Positions 35,151 to 43,950 of a DNA stretch of 64,000 nt are shown piece after piece. The translations under genes were made by a program, and so were the position numbers. Below the pieces are notes generated by a model that was given only the letters and a program-made list of their open reading frames with translations, was not told the origin of the DNA and did not search any database. Each line of letters opens with the position of its first letter. Positions within the stretch are counted from its first letter, which is position 1. The stretch is from Algoriphagus ornithinivorans. GTDB lineage: Bacteria > Bacteroidota > Bacteroidia > Cytophagales > Cyclobacteriaceae. Where the stretch lies: the NCBI RefSeq assembly GCF_900115305.1, contig NZ_FOVW01000002.1:62001-126000 (forward strand), read 5' to 3'.

Positions 35151-37895
35151 GTGTTTGTAAAGAGACTCTATCTTTCCATTTTCCTAAGCTTATGCTTCTC
35201 ACCCATATGCGTATTAGCGCAAGGAAAACTGGATTTGCTGAAAAAAGCCGACTCTCTTTACCAGTTGCCTTCACCTACTGAGGAGGATGATAGGCTTGCC
35301 ATCAAGCTGTACTCTGAGGCTTTGGCTGAAACTCCCAATTCTGAAGAGGTTCAGCTTTTCTTGAGAGGCTCTGAAAGGTTAGGAGTGTTACTTTCAGTTT
35401 ATGGTAAAAATGAAGCTGCAGCCAAATCTTACAGAAAAGGAATTCAACTTGCCAAAGCATTTAAGCTTCCGGATACTTTAGTTTACTCATCTCATCTATT
35501 TTTGGGAGAGCTTCTTTTTAGCTTGAGTAAGCTGGATAGTTCAATTTACCATTTGAAGGAGGCGGAAAATCTTCAGAAATTAATTCAGGAAAAGACTCAG
35601 CCTGAACGGCTATTTAATGCTTTAGGGGTTTACTTTTTTGAAACAGGAAATTACAGCCAAAGTATCAGCTATTTCAGTAGGGCAGAGTCAGCCTTGCCTT
35701 CTTCTTTAGGGGATTATGGACGATATGCACGCTATAGTTTCTTGAGTAATAAGGCATCAGCCTTGTATAATCTGGAAAAATACGATAGTGCGAAAAAGAT
35801 CTATGAGGATTTACTGACTTGGGAGATTAATCCAAATCAAGTTCGAATCAATCTGGCAAACACTCATTTGGAAGAGGGAAATCCTGATCAAGCGCTGGAT
35901 GTATTAAACCAGATAAGTGAGACCTCTGAGCCTTTAAAGTTTTCGCATTGGAATTTACTTGCGAAAGGTTATTTGTTAAAAAATGATCTTGAGGCTGCTG
36001 AATTGGCTTTGGATAGGACTAGGGACTCTCTCATGATCAAATTGACAAGGAAAAATGATCTTCAGAGAGGTATCTATCATAATCTTAGAGGCCAGCTCCA
36101 TGAACAGAAAAAGGAGTATCAGAAGGCTTTGAATTCTTACCAAAAAGCAATCATTGAGCTACATCCAACTTTTCAAAACTCAGATATTTTTCAAAATCCG
36201 GAAAAATCATCCTTAGGAATGTCGTCTATAACGCTTTTTGAAGTTTTAGCATCAAAGGCGAAAATAGCCTGGATGCTTTACGAAAAAGAAGAAGATTCCA
36301 AATGGTTCAGGTTGGGCTTGAGTACCTATCTCAGTGCTTTCGATTTTGCAAATTACATCAGCTTCAATTTTGATAACGATGAGGCTAGAATTTTTTTGGG
36401 AGACCAAGTTCTCAAGGCCTATCAAATCGCCATCGAGAGGATTTATAATATTGCTCTTGAGAGAGATGAATTGGGTTTAATGGAGCAGGCTTTTGTTTGG
36501 GCAGAGCAAAGCAAAGCCGGGGCTTTGAGACAAAGTGCCTATTTTGAAAGACTCAAAAGAAGGTCTGGAATCCCTTTAGCGAAGCTTCAGGAAGAGGAAA
36601 ACCTCCAGTTTCTGCTTTCAAAAAATTATCAAAGACAATATTTATCCAATGATCCCGAAGAGTTAAAGAAGCTTCAGGAGGAATTTGTCAAACTGCAAGT
36701 TGACTTGTCCAGGTTACGTGAAGAATTCAAGAGTTTTTTGCCTGATTTTGAAAATGCAGATGTCTTTAGTTTAGCTAGATATCAGGATCAATTGGGTAGG
36801 AGGAAGGCGAGTTTATCTCTATTCCAAACTTCTTCAAAATTATTTGTTTTTTGGGTTGAGCCTGATTTTTTCGATTTCAAAGCGTTGGATATCAAAGAAA
36901 TCAATTTCAGAGAACTTGAAAATTGGAGGAAGGCATTACAAACTCCTAACTTGGGCAGAAAGTATGATGCTGGTTCCTTTATCAGTCAATTTGGGAAAAC
37001 ACTTTTTGATCCTTGGCTGGTGAGAATGAAAAGCAGGAATCAGTTGATTGTAGTTCCTCATGCGCAGTTTAATTCTATTCCTTTTGAGGTATTACCCATT
37101 GATGGAGAATATTTAATTGAGCGAATTGCAGTTTTATATCAGTTTTCTGCCGCTTTGGTTAAATCAGAACCCAAGAAAGAATGGTTTTCCAATGCTGTTT
37201 TGGGTTTTTCTCCATTTGAGCAAAAGGGATTTCAAGGCTTATCCAGATTGCCAGGATCCAAAGAGGAAATAAGCAGGAAAGGATTTACCGTGTTTACAGA
37301 TGAGTCTGCCGATCTGGAAACTTTCTTGAAAGAAGCCTCTAATTATCCCTATATCCATTTGGCGACGCATGCAAAAGCTGAGCCCGGGGACATCAATTCT
37401 TCATTTATCGCATTCTATCCCGGTCTGGAAGAATTTAGGCTTTTTTCTCAGGAATTGAGCTATCAGGCTTTGGACTCGGTTGAATTTGTATTTCTCAGTG
37501 CATGCGAAACAGGAGCAGGGCAGTTGAGTGACTCTGAGGGGTTGATCAGTTTAGCTAGAAGTTTCGCTTTGGCTGGAGCTGATCACTTAATTACCTCATT
37601 ATGGTTAACCGAAAATCAGGTAGCTGTGTATTTATCCGACGCCTTTTACAAACACTTGCAAGAAGGTGAAACCTATGCCTCGGCATTAAGATTGGCAAAA
37701 TTGGATTTACTAAATGATCCCAAAATGTCCCAGTTCTCTCACCCTGGTTATTGGGCAAATTATGTGTTAATCGGTCAGCCTGAAGTAGTTTCTTTTGAGC
37801 GAAAAGTAAAAGAAGTAATAGGTAGGATAGCTTTGGTTCTCTTTATTCTAGCGGGTATAGTCTGGATAATTTACAGGTCAAATAAAAAGGAATAA
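35151..37895 (+). CDS. Periplasmic TPR-CHAT domain protein
   Basis: A 914-aa protein with a signal peptide (cleaved near VLAQ), a TPR array (about 40-350), a helical linker, and a C-terminal CHAT domain (about 590-880) with the caspase/separase-like dyad: H740 in HLATHAK and C785 in FLSACETGAG. A single helix (about 890-908) and a basic tail end the protein, so the CHAT domain should lie in the periplasm, anchored to the inner membrane. The start is a GTG at 35151. CHAT proteins are proteases in Bacteroidota and in type III CRISPR and gasdermin systems, but substrates are rarely known. A lipoprotein gene is just upstream. Confidence 0.88.
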   Translation: MFVKRLYLSIFLSLCFSPICVLAQGKLDLLKKADSLYQLPSPTEEDDRLAIKLYSEALAETPNSEEVQLFLRGSERLGVLLSVYGKNEAAAKSYRKGIQLAKAFKLPDTLVYSSHLFLGELLFSLSKLDSSIYHLKEAENLQKLIQEKTQPERLFNALGVYFFETGNYSQSISYFSRAESALPSSLGDYGRYARYSFLSNKASALYNLEKYDSAKKIYEDLLTWEINPNQVRINLANTHLEEGNPDQALDVLNQISETSEPLKFSHWNLLAKGYLLKNDLEAAELALDRTRDSLMIKLTRKNDLQRGIYHNLRGQLHEQKKEYQKALNSYQKAIIELHPTFQNSDIFQNPEKSSLGMSSITLFEVLASKAKIAWMLYEKEEDSKWFRLGLSTYLSAFDFANYISFNFDNDEARIFLGDQVLKAYQIAIERIYNIALERDELGLMEQAFVWAEQSKAGALRQSAYFERLKRRSGIPLAKLQEEENLQFLLSKNYQRQYLSNDPEELKKLQEEFVKLQVDLSRLREEFKSFLPDFENADVFSLARYQDQLGRRKASLSLFQTSSKLFVFWVEPDFFDFKALDIKEINFRELENWRKALQTPNLGRKYDAGSFISQFGKTLFDPWLVRMKSRNQLIVVPHAQFNSIPFEVLPIDGEYLIERIAVLYQFSAALVKSEPKKEWFSNAVLGFSPFEQKGFQGLSRLPGSKEEISRKGFTVFTDESADLETFLKEASNYPYIHLATHAKAEPGDINSSFIAFYPGLEEFRLFSQELSYQALDSVEFVFLSACETGAGQLSDSEGLISLARSFALAGADHLITSLWLTENQVAVYLSDAFYKHLQEGETYASALRLAKLDLLNDPKMSQFSHPGYWANYVLIGQPEVVSFERKVKEVIGRIALVLFILAGIVWIIYRSNKKE

Positions 37896-37899
37896 AAAA

Positions 37900-37925
37900 A
37901 ATCCGGCAAATTGCTCTGCCGGATT
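37900..37925. terminator. Bidirectional terminator (CHAT gene / lipoprotein gene)
   Basis: AATCCGGCA-AATTGCTC-TGCCGGATT (37900-37925) sits between the convergent stops, with A-rich and T-rich flanks (aaaaaaa before, attt after). It can serve both transcripts. Confidence 0.8.
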
Positions 37926-37944
37926 ATTTCGCTGAAAATTAGCC

Positions 37945-38679
37945 CTATTTTAGTTTCAGCTCAATTTCGCTTGAAGCTTCTATTTTATCCAATACTCTTT
38001 CATAGATTTCTCTATTTTTTGTTCTTGAAATTAGCAAGACACCATCAGTCAATTCTGCATTTTCTAATTCAGAATTTGAGATACTAGAGAACCAACCTTT
38101 TGCATTAATTTCTAGCATTGCCAAAGGATTATTTACTGCATCGAGGAAGAATAATTCATCATCATCTTCGGCTTCCAACTCAACTTCAAAATCCAAGTCC
38201 TCGTCATCATCTCCAAAAACCTGAAGTCTAAATGGTACTGAACTTCCGTCTTCCTTATTAAAAGTACCGTCTAGCTGAATGCTTGGCTCGTTTCTGTTAT
38301 CAATCAAGTCAATTTCAAATTCAACTTCATAATAGTTTCCAGCAGGAATATTGATAAAGAAGTCGGCTCCTGAATCAAATTCATTGAAATCGATTTTCAG
38401 AATTTCCGGAAATTTATATTCAAGCTCACGCTCGAATTCTCCATTTTCGTCAACTCCTTCTGTTTCCAACTCAATTTTTTTCACTTGTAAAAAGCCTGAG
38501 TTGATATCAAGTCCTGAATTTTGGATTCTTGCGCCTGGATTCGTACCGGAGTTCATTTTGACTCCAACACCCATTCTCACTTCTCCTTCACCTAAGGAAA
38601 GAGGATCTTCATCATTGTTACAGGCAGCTAGCCCGATAATCAAAAATGTGCTTAGTGTTAATTTGATTAGTGTTCTCAT
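37945..38679 (-). CDS. Hypothetical acidic lipoprotein
   Basis: This 244-aa protein has a type II signal peptide (LIIGLAAC, Cys about residue 20) and a mature part rich in Asp/Glu with alternating strands, including QVKKIELETEG and NIPAGNYYEVEFEIDL. It recalls DUF4382-type lipoproteins, but the match is weak and I do not assign it. Clear terminators flank it on both sides, so it has its own promoter. It lies beside the sigma/anti-sigma pair and convergent with the CHAT gene. Confidence 0.65.
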   Translation of the reverse strand: MRTLIKLTLSTFLIIGLAACNNDEDPLSLGEGEVRMGVGVKMNSGTNPGARIQNSGLDINSGFLQVKKIELETEGVDENGEFERELEYKFPEILKIDFNEFDSGADFFINIPAGNYYEVEFEIDLIDNRNEPSIQLDGTFNKEDGSSVPFRLQVFGDDDEDLDFEVELEAEDDDELFFLDAVNNPLAMLEINAKGWFSSISNSELENAELTDGVLLISRTKNREIYERVLDKIEASSEIELKLK

Positions 38680-38748
38680 AATTTTTGTTGGTTTAATCCT
38701 TTGTCGGAGTCAATTGCAAATATGTAACCACTTAACTGAAAAAAAATT

Positions 38749-38775
38749 AAAAAAACTCCCCGAAGAGAGTTTTTG
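38749..38775 (-). terminator. Terminator of sigma/anti-sigma operon
   Basis: On the minus strand AAAACTC-TCTTCGG-GGAGTTTT followed by T's ends about 6 bp after the anti-sigma stop. This separates the sigma operon from the downstream lipoprotein. Confidence 0.7.
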
Positions 38776-38780
38776 CTTTA

Positions 38781-39536
38781 TTATAATCCCTTTTTCAGTT
38801 TTAGAATTCTTATTTTCCATAAATCCAACTTTGTAAAGTTTTTGAAATATCGATGTGAAGGATCCTGCAAGATCTTTTCAAGACGTAATTCAGCCTCATC
38901 ATATTTTTCCTGCTGAAGTAATGACTGGATCAGATAATAATCGATTTCCTCCGAAAATACTGGTTCTTCCAATTGTGAACTTCTGGTTTCTAGATCTTTT
39001 AATATGATTTCAGCCGAAGCTGACTTTTCGTTTTCCAAATCAGCCATGGCTAAAATAAATAGGGATTCTAAATCTGATTGACTGACCTGACTTCTTAAGG
39101 ACTCTATCAGCTCATAATCCTGGTTGAGGTAGGCATCCTGAATTTGTGAGAATGTATTTTGTTCTCCTCGCATCACAGGAATTTGATAGCTGTAAAAATT
39201 CTCTACCATGGAATTTTGGGACGTTGTGACGAATAGTACCACAGTTGCCACCACCAGTAAAAAAGACAGACCTGCGGCGATTCTTCCAGCCCAAGACCAA
39301 AGTGGAGTTGCTTTTGAATCTGCTTTTTTTCTCTCCTTCAAAAATGATTTTTGAGTTCCGGAGATCAATTCTGCCCAGGAGTTCATAGCTATTGCCTCTC
39401 TTGAGAGTTTTAGTAATTCCAGTTCCTCTCTTAAAGAGGCGTCTTCCTTTAAGCTATTTTCAAGTAGTATTTTTTCTTCAGAAGCTAATTTTCCATCCAA
39501 ATAAGCTTCCAATGTTTCCAAGTCTATATTATTCAT
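38781..39536 (-). CDS. Putative anti-sigma factor, membrane-spanning
   Basis: This 251-aa protein starts with a helical anti-sigma-like region (MNNIDLETLEAYLDGKL, about 1-55), has one transmembrane helix (about 82-104) and a periplasmic helical, TPR-like C-terminus (about 125-250). The classical HxxxCxxC zinc site is missing. The frame extends to 39593, but the ATG at 39536 overlaps the sigma stop by 8 bp and gives the usual anti-sigma N-terminus. Expected to hold the ECF sigma factor at the membrane. The partner sigma factor is immediately upstream. Confidence 0.78.
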   Translation of the reverse strand: MNNIDLETLEAYLDGKLASEEKILLENSLKEDASLREELELLKLSREAIAMNSWAELISGTQKSFLKERKKADSKATPLWSWAGRIAAGLSFLLVVATVVLFVTTSQNSMVENFYSYQIPVMRGEQNTFSQIQDAYLNQDYELIESLRSQVSQSDLESLFILAMADLENEKSASAEIILKDLETRSSQLEEPVFSEEIDYYLIQSLLQQEKYDEAELRLEKILQDPSHRYFKNFTKLDLWKIRILKLKKGL

Positions 39537-40137
39537 GGCGTAAAGCTTTTTGAAGGTTTTGATATACTTGAGGTGAAGCCTGTGTTTTTTCAATCAATGA
39601 TTTCAGGCATTTGTATTTTTTGTTTCTGAGAACCTGCTCTGAACTAAAGTCAAGTTTCTCGCAAATCTCCTTCATTGGAAGTTCTTCATAGTAGAAGAGT
39701 TGAAGAATCTGCTTGCATTTGTCTCCCAACTCTTGAAAGAGTCCCATGATGTATTTGAGACTCTCGGTTTTTGCTATGCTTTCCGAGACATCTGAATCTA
39801 CTTTTTCAGTTCTTTCTTCATATTTCTCATGCCTTGCAGCAGAGCTTTTTCTTTTTCTTAACTCTGTGATCCAAAGGTTTCTACAAATACTGTAAAGAAA
39901 GGATTTGATGGAGGACTCTGCTCTGAATTTTCCTTCAGAAATCATTTGTACAAAAATCAGCATCACTTCCTGAATGATGTCTGCCGCATCGTCTGAACTG
40001 CCGGAATTCTGTAAAATGTAATTTTCTAAGACTCCGTAATATTGTCGATAAAGTAAAGTTATTGCCATATTCTGCCGGTTTTTGGTTAGGATCATTTCCA
40101 CCAGTTCCTGATCAGTGAAATTTGGATTTAGCTTCAT
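39529..40137 (-). CDS. ECF-type RNA polymerase sigma factor
   Basis: A 202-aa extracytoplasmic-function sigma factor. The region 2 core is DDAADIIQEVMLIFVQMI (about 48-66) and SIKSFLYSICRNLWI (about 80), the region 4 HTH is KQILQLFYYEELPMKEICEKL followed by QVLRNKKYKCLKSL. It overlaps its anti-sigma partner by 8 bp (ATGAATAA). Target promoters are unknown. Neighbouring lipoproteins and the CHAT gene are plausible but unproven targets. Confidence 0.9.
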   Translation of the reverse strand: MKLNPNFTDQELVEMILTKNRQNMAITLLYRQYYGVLENYILQNSGSSDDAADIIQEVMLIFVQMISEGKFRAESSIKSFLYSICRNLWITELRKRKSSAARHEKYEERTEKVDSDVSESIAKTESLKYIMGLFQELGDKCKQILQLFYYEELPMKEICEKLDFSSEQVLRNKKYKCLKSLIEKTQASPQVYQNLQKALRHE

Positions 40138-40297
40138 TTGCTATTCATCTTTAGGTCGATACAGCTTGGAATTTTGTAACCACAATATCCAAAAAAAACA
40201 GTTCATCAGTGATAAAACTTCATTTGTCCGGAAATGTGTTTAGAAAACTTTAGGGAAGAATCAATGTCTGTTATATTTTTAAGTCAGAATTGAATTT

Positions 40298-41785
40298 ATG
40301 AAAATCACGAAAGACTTATATCAGGGAAGCTTGGCCCTTCTCACTGACTTTTATCAGCTTACCATGGCGTATGCCTATTGGAAATCGGGAAAAGGTGAGC
40401 AGGAGGCTGTTTTTAATCTGTTTTTCAGAAAACATCCATTTCAGGGCGGTTTTACCTTGGCAGCTGGACTGGATTATGTCATTGACTATTGCAGTAATTT
40501 CAGGTTTGGGAAAGAGGATATAGAGTACCTCTCACAAATGAAAGCCCCTGATGGAAGCCCACAGTTTGAAAAGGGATTTTTGGAGTATTTGAGCGAATTA
40601 AAATTCAGTTGTGACATAGATGCCGTGGAGGAAGGAACCGTGGTATTTCCCAATGCACCTATGGTGCGTGTAAAAGGCCCTTTAATCCAGTGTCAGTTGC
40701 TGGAAACACCCCTTCTGAATATCCTCAACTTCCAATCATTGATCGCTACTAAGGCAGCTAGAATTAATTTGGCAGCAAAAGGAGAACCTGTATTAGAATT
40801 CGGTTTACGAAGGGCACAAGGCATAGATGGAGCATTGGCAGCAAGTAGAGCGGCCTATATTGGAGGGTGTGCTTCTACCAGTAATGTAATGGCAGGAAAG
40901 CTATTTGGAATACCTGTTTCCGGAACACATGCCCATAGCTGGATCATGTCATTTGAGACTGAACTGGAAGCTTTCGAAGCCTATGCAGATGCATTTCCCA
41001 ATCAATGTGTCTTTTTGGTAGATACCTATGATACAATCAATGGAATCAAAAACGCAATTAAGGTTGGCCAAGCTTTGCGAAAAAAAGGAAAAGAGATGAT
41101 GGGGATCCGAATTGACAGCGGGGATTTGGCTTATTTTTCCAATCAAGCAAGAGAACTCTTGGATGAGGCAGGGTTTCCTGAGGCAAAAATTGTAGCTTCC
41201 AATGACCTGGATGAGCATATCATTACTTCTTTGAAAGGGCAGGAGGCCTCAATCAATGTATGGGGTGTTGGAACCAAACTGGTTACAGCGTTTGATCAGC
41301 CTGCCTTGGGCGCCGTTTATAAGTTGTCAGCTATTAAAACCGAGAATGGAATTTTTCAGCCTAAGATTAAAATCAGTCAACAATCCCTGAAAATCAATAT
41401 TCCGGGAATTCACAATGTGAAGCGATACTACTCTAATGACAAAGCAGTGGCTGATATGATTTACTTGGAAAATGAGGAGATCAACCCAAGAGGTACGGTC
41501 ATTATTGATCCAACTGATCCGACTAGAAGAAAAAGAATCATGCCGGCATTTTATCAGGAAGAGGATTTATTAAAACCTATTTTCAAAAAAGGGAAAGCAG
41601 TTTATCAAAGTCCTGATATTCAAAAAATCCGTGAAAGAGCACAGAAACAGCTGGATTCCTTTGATAAAACACATAAGAGATTGGTCAATCCGCATCTATA
41701 TCCAGTGGGCTTGGAGGAAAATTTGCACCATTTGAGAATGGAATTGGTTTTACAGGCAAAAAAGATGGAAAATGGCAATGCATAA
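40298..41785 (+). CDS. pncB: Nicotinate phosphoribosyltransferase
   Basis: This 495-aa enzyme makes nicotinate mononucleotide from nicotinate and PRPP, ATP-stimulated. The LTDFYQLTMAYAY start and SGTHAHSWIMSF, with its phospho-accepting His, are clear; IRIDSGDLAYFS follows. It overlaps pncA by 8-14 bp, so this is an NAD-salvage operon in which PncA supplies nicotinate. About 160 bp precede it. Confidence 0.95.
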   Translation: MKITKDLYQGSLALLTDFYQLTMAYAYWKSGKGEQEAVFNLFFRKHPFQGGFTLAAGLDYVIDYCSNFRFGKEDIEYLSQMKAPDGSPQFEKGFLEYLSELKFSCDIDAVEEGTVVFPNAPMVRVKGPLIQCQLLETPLLNILNFQSLIATKAARINLAAKGEPVLEFGLRRAQGIDGALAASRAAYIGGCASTSNVMAGKLFGIPVSGTHAHSWIMSFETELEAFEAYADAFPNQCVFLVDTYDTINGIKNAIKVGQALRKKGKEMMGIRIDSGDLAYFSNQARELLDEAGFPEAKIVASNDLDEHIITSLKGQEASINVWGVGTKLVTAFDQPALGAVYKLSAIKTENGIFQPKIKISQQSLKINIPGIHNVKRYYSNDKAVADMIYLENEEINPRGTVIIDPTDPTRRKRIMPAFYQEEDLLKPIFKKGKAVYQSPDIQKIRERAQKQLDSFDKTHKRLVNPHLYPVGLEENLHHLRMELVLQAKKMENGNA

Positions 41786-42401
41786 TTCAAAGTCAGCTTT
41801 AGTAATAGTTGATGTTCAATATGATTTTTTACCGGGAGGCGCTTTAGCGGTCTCTGATGGAGATCAAATTGTACCCATCATTAATTCAATTCAGGAAAAA
41901 TTTGAATTGATCATAGCGACTCAGGATTGGCATCCAGTTGATCATCAAAGCTTTGCGGCCAATCATGAAGGCAAGAATCCTGGGGATCTGATTGATCTCC
42001 AGGGATTGACGCAGGTTTTGTGGCCAGTTCACTGTGTACAGTTTACCAAAGGAGCCCAATTTTCCTCGGACCTTAATCAATCTCAATGGGAGGATATTTT
42101 TCAAAAAGGGACTAATCCGGAAGTGGACTCGTATTCAGGCTTTTTCGATAATGCCAGAAGAGGGGTTACAGGTTTGGGAAAATTTTTAGAAGATATTGGA
42201 GTGGAAAAGGTATATGTTTGCGGTCTTGCACAAGATTACTGCGTGAAGTTTACAGCTATGGATTCGAAAAGCCTGGGGTTTGAAACCTATTTAATTACGG
42301 ATGCGACCAAGCCTGTAAACCTTAAAGCGGAAGATGGAGATGTGGCTTTGAAGGAAATGCAGGATGCAGGAATTCATTTAATTACCTCAAAAGACCTTTA
42401 A
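41772..42401 (+). CDS. pncA: Nicotinamidase
   Basis: This 209-aa enzyme hydrolyses nicotinamide to nicotinate. The triad residues are D14 in VIVDVQYDF, a Lys in HCVQFTKG, and Cys in CGLAQDYCVKF; the metal site is in ATQDWHPVDHQSF. Two ATGs, at 41772 and 41778, both overlap pncB; I give the first. Coupled with pncB; a thioesterase gene follows 4 bp later. Confidence 0.95.
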   Translation: MAMHNSKSALVIVDVQYDFLPGGALAVSDGDQIVPIINSIQEKFELIIATQDWHPVDHQSFAANHEGKNPGDLIDLQGLTQVLWPVHCVQFTKGAQFSSDLNQSQWEDIFQKGTNPEVDSYSGFFDNARRGVTGLGKFLEDIGVEKVYVCGLAQDYCVKFTAMDSKSLGFETYLITDATKPVNLKAEDGDVALKEMQDAGIHLITSKDL

Positions 42402-42405
42402 AAGA

Positions 42406-42921
42406 ATGTTTGAATTTAACCCAGACAAATACTACCCCCAAGAAACGGAAAGCAGAGTTGTAATCCGTTTTCAAGATTGCGATCCTTTACAGCATTTAAA
42501 TAATGCGAAGTATTTTGATTACTTCTTCAATGCGAGGGAAGATCAGGTGCCAAAGCTGTATGGCTTGGAAGTTATTGATTTGATCCGAAAGTATAAAGCT
42601 GCCTGGGTGGTGTACAATCATAATATCAGCTATGTCAAACCTGCCATGGTGGGAGAGTGGGTCCGCATCATGAGCCGAATCATCTGGCATAATCACAATA
42701 CTATAGTGGTTGAATACTACATGACTGATGATAGCAAGACTCAGCTCAAGACCTTGCTTTGGTCTACTATGCGCTATGTGACATTGGCTGAAGGGAAGTC
42801 AACAGATCATGAAGGTGCAGTGGCAGATTTCCTAAAGGCTACTTCAGGAAACCTGGATATCAGTGATTTAGATATCAAAGATCGAGTGAAAATGTTGATT
42901 TCAGAGTTTAAGAAATCTTAA
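42406..42921 (+). CDS. Acyl-CoA thioesterase, 4HBT hotdog family
   Basis: This 171-aa protein has the hotdog-fold motif RFQDCDPLQHLNNAKYFDYF with the catalytic Asp of the 4HBT/YbgC group. Substrate is an acyl-CoA, not identified. It starts 4 bp after pncA, so it rides in the same operon; a link to NAD salvage is not evident from sequence. A good terminator follows. Confidence 0.88.
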   Translation: MFEFNPDKYYPQETESRVVIRFQDCDPLQHLNNAKYFDYFFNAREDQVPKLYGLEVIDLIRKYKAAWVVYNHNISYVKPAMVGEWVRIMSRIIWHNHNTIVVEYYMTDDSKTQLKTLLWSTMRYVTLAEGKSTDHEGAVADFLKATSGNLDISDLDIKDRVKMLISEFKKS

Positions 42922-43296
42922 AAGAAGACTTTAATTGTCCCGCGACGAACAAGACCTGTACAGAAGCGTACAGGTTTTTTTATTTGTAAAAATTGGCATG
43001 ATGCGATGGAAATTTTTTTTGAATTAATTTTCCTTAACAATACCGGTAATCATGCAACCTTCTTCCAGTAAGAAATCCAAGGATTTTGTTCGGAACTGAT
43101 ACAAGCGAACGGGGATTTGCTCAGTAGTTATACAGTTTTTGTTAATTTTTTGACACGTTATCCAAATTTAATTTTGTTCAATTGTTAATTTTTTGAAAAA
43201 TGTATTTTCTCAGTTTTAATGAGAAACTGGGATTATTCAGAGTTGGTATGTCCTTCGCAAGAGGGTAGACATTGAAACACTAAACCAACTCACATT
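42922..43296 (+). other. Terminator and long 5' leader region
   Basis: A terminator ACCTGTAC-AGAAGC-GTACAGGT-T7 lies at 42954-42981. The rest is the A+T-rich leader of the next gene; no other gene is seen. A structured stem lies just before the ATG: AGTTGG (43241-43246) pairs with CCAACT (43285-43290) and ATGTC (43248-43252) with GACAT (43268-43272). Its role, perhaps RNA stability or translation control, is unknown. Confidence 0.6.
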
Positions 43297-43884
43297 ATGA
43301 AAACCTTATTCACAATCGCAATGGCCGGACTTTTAGCAACTAGCACTCTGGCTTCAAATTCAAATGAAGACTTGATGGCTTTATCTACTGCCAGCGCCAA
43401 GTTTAAAAAAGTAAACGTCCTTCTTAAAGAAGGTATTGGGAAAGCCAAAGTAGCAATCCTTGATGAGGATGGAAAAATGCTCCATCAAAGAAAAGTAAAT
43501 GTAAAGGACCAGCAAGTAATCGTTCCTTATGACTTGAATGAAATGCCTTGTGGAGAATATCAGGTCAAAATTACTACAGAGGATGAGGAAGTAACTTACA
43601 AGGTGGAAACGTTTGAGCGCAAAAAAATAATTGATGAGTATCCATTGGCAGCTTACGGTAAGAAAGTGGACGATCAGACCATCAATTTATCTGTGTTTGG
43701 ATTGACCGAACCTGGAGTTCGAGTTAAAGTTCGTCATGAAGATTCTGATGCAATTTTGCACTCTGAAAGAATCAATGTTTCAGAAGGCTTTACCAAGGAT
43801 TTCAAATTGCAGGGATTAAGTCCTGAAGAAGTTTATTTGGAGGTAACAGACTCTAAAGGAAGAATGAAAATTCTCCATTTCTAA
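43297..43884 (+). CDS. Hypothetical secreted protein
   Basis: This 195-aa protein has a Sec signal peptide (cleaved near STLASN) and a mature part with repeated beta-strand patterns (for example KVNVLLKEGIGKAKVAILDEDGKMLHQRKV), similar to two Ig-like halves: residues about 35-110 and 115-195. It resembles Bacteroidota proteins with a GxxYxVxV-type strand pattern, but I have no family name. A long leader and terminators isolate it as a single unit. Function unknown. Confidence 0.65.
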   Translation: MKTLFTIAMAGLLATSTLASNSNEDLMALSTASAKFKKVNVLLKEGIGKAKVAILDEDGKMLHQRKVNVKDQQVIVPYDLNEMPCGEYQVKITTEDEEVTYKVETFERKKIIDEYPLAAYGKKVDDQTINLSVFGLTEPGVRVKVRHEDSDAILHSERINVSEGFTKDFKLQGLSPEEVYLEVTDSKGRMKILHF

Positions 43885-43900
43885 TTCAAAAATTGAAGAA

Positions 43901-43935
43901 AAAAAGCTCCAGACGAAGATGTTTGGAGCTTTTTT
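43901..43935. terminator. Terminator after secreted protein gene
   Basis: AAAAAGCTCCAGAC-GAAGAT-GTTTGGAGCTTTTTT forms a 13-bp stem (one G-U) at 43901-43935, with A and T runs on both sides. It can also serve the convergent phosphotransferase gene. Confidence 0.83.
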
Positions 43936-43950
43936 GTTTTTCACGGCAAC

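Noticed and set aside
35151..37895. A CRISPR- or gasdermin-linked CHAT defence protein
   Set aside because: There are no cas or gasdermin genes nearby, and it has a signal peptide and membrane anchor.
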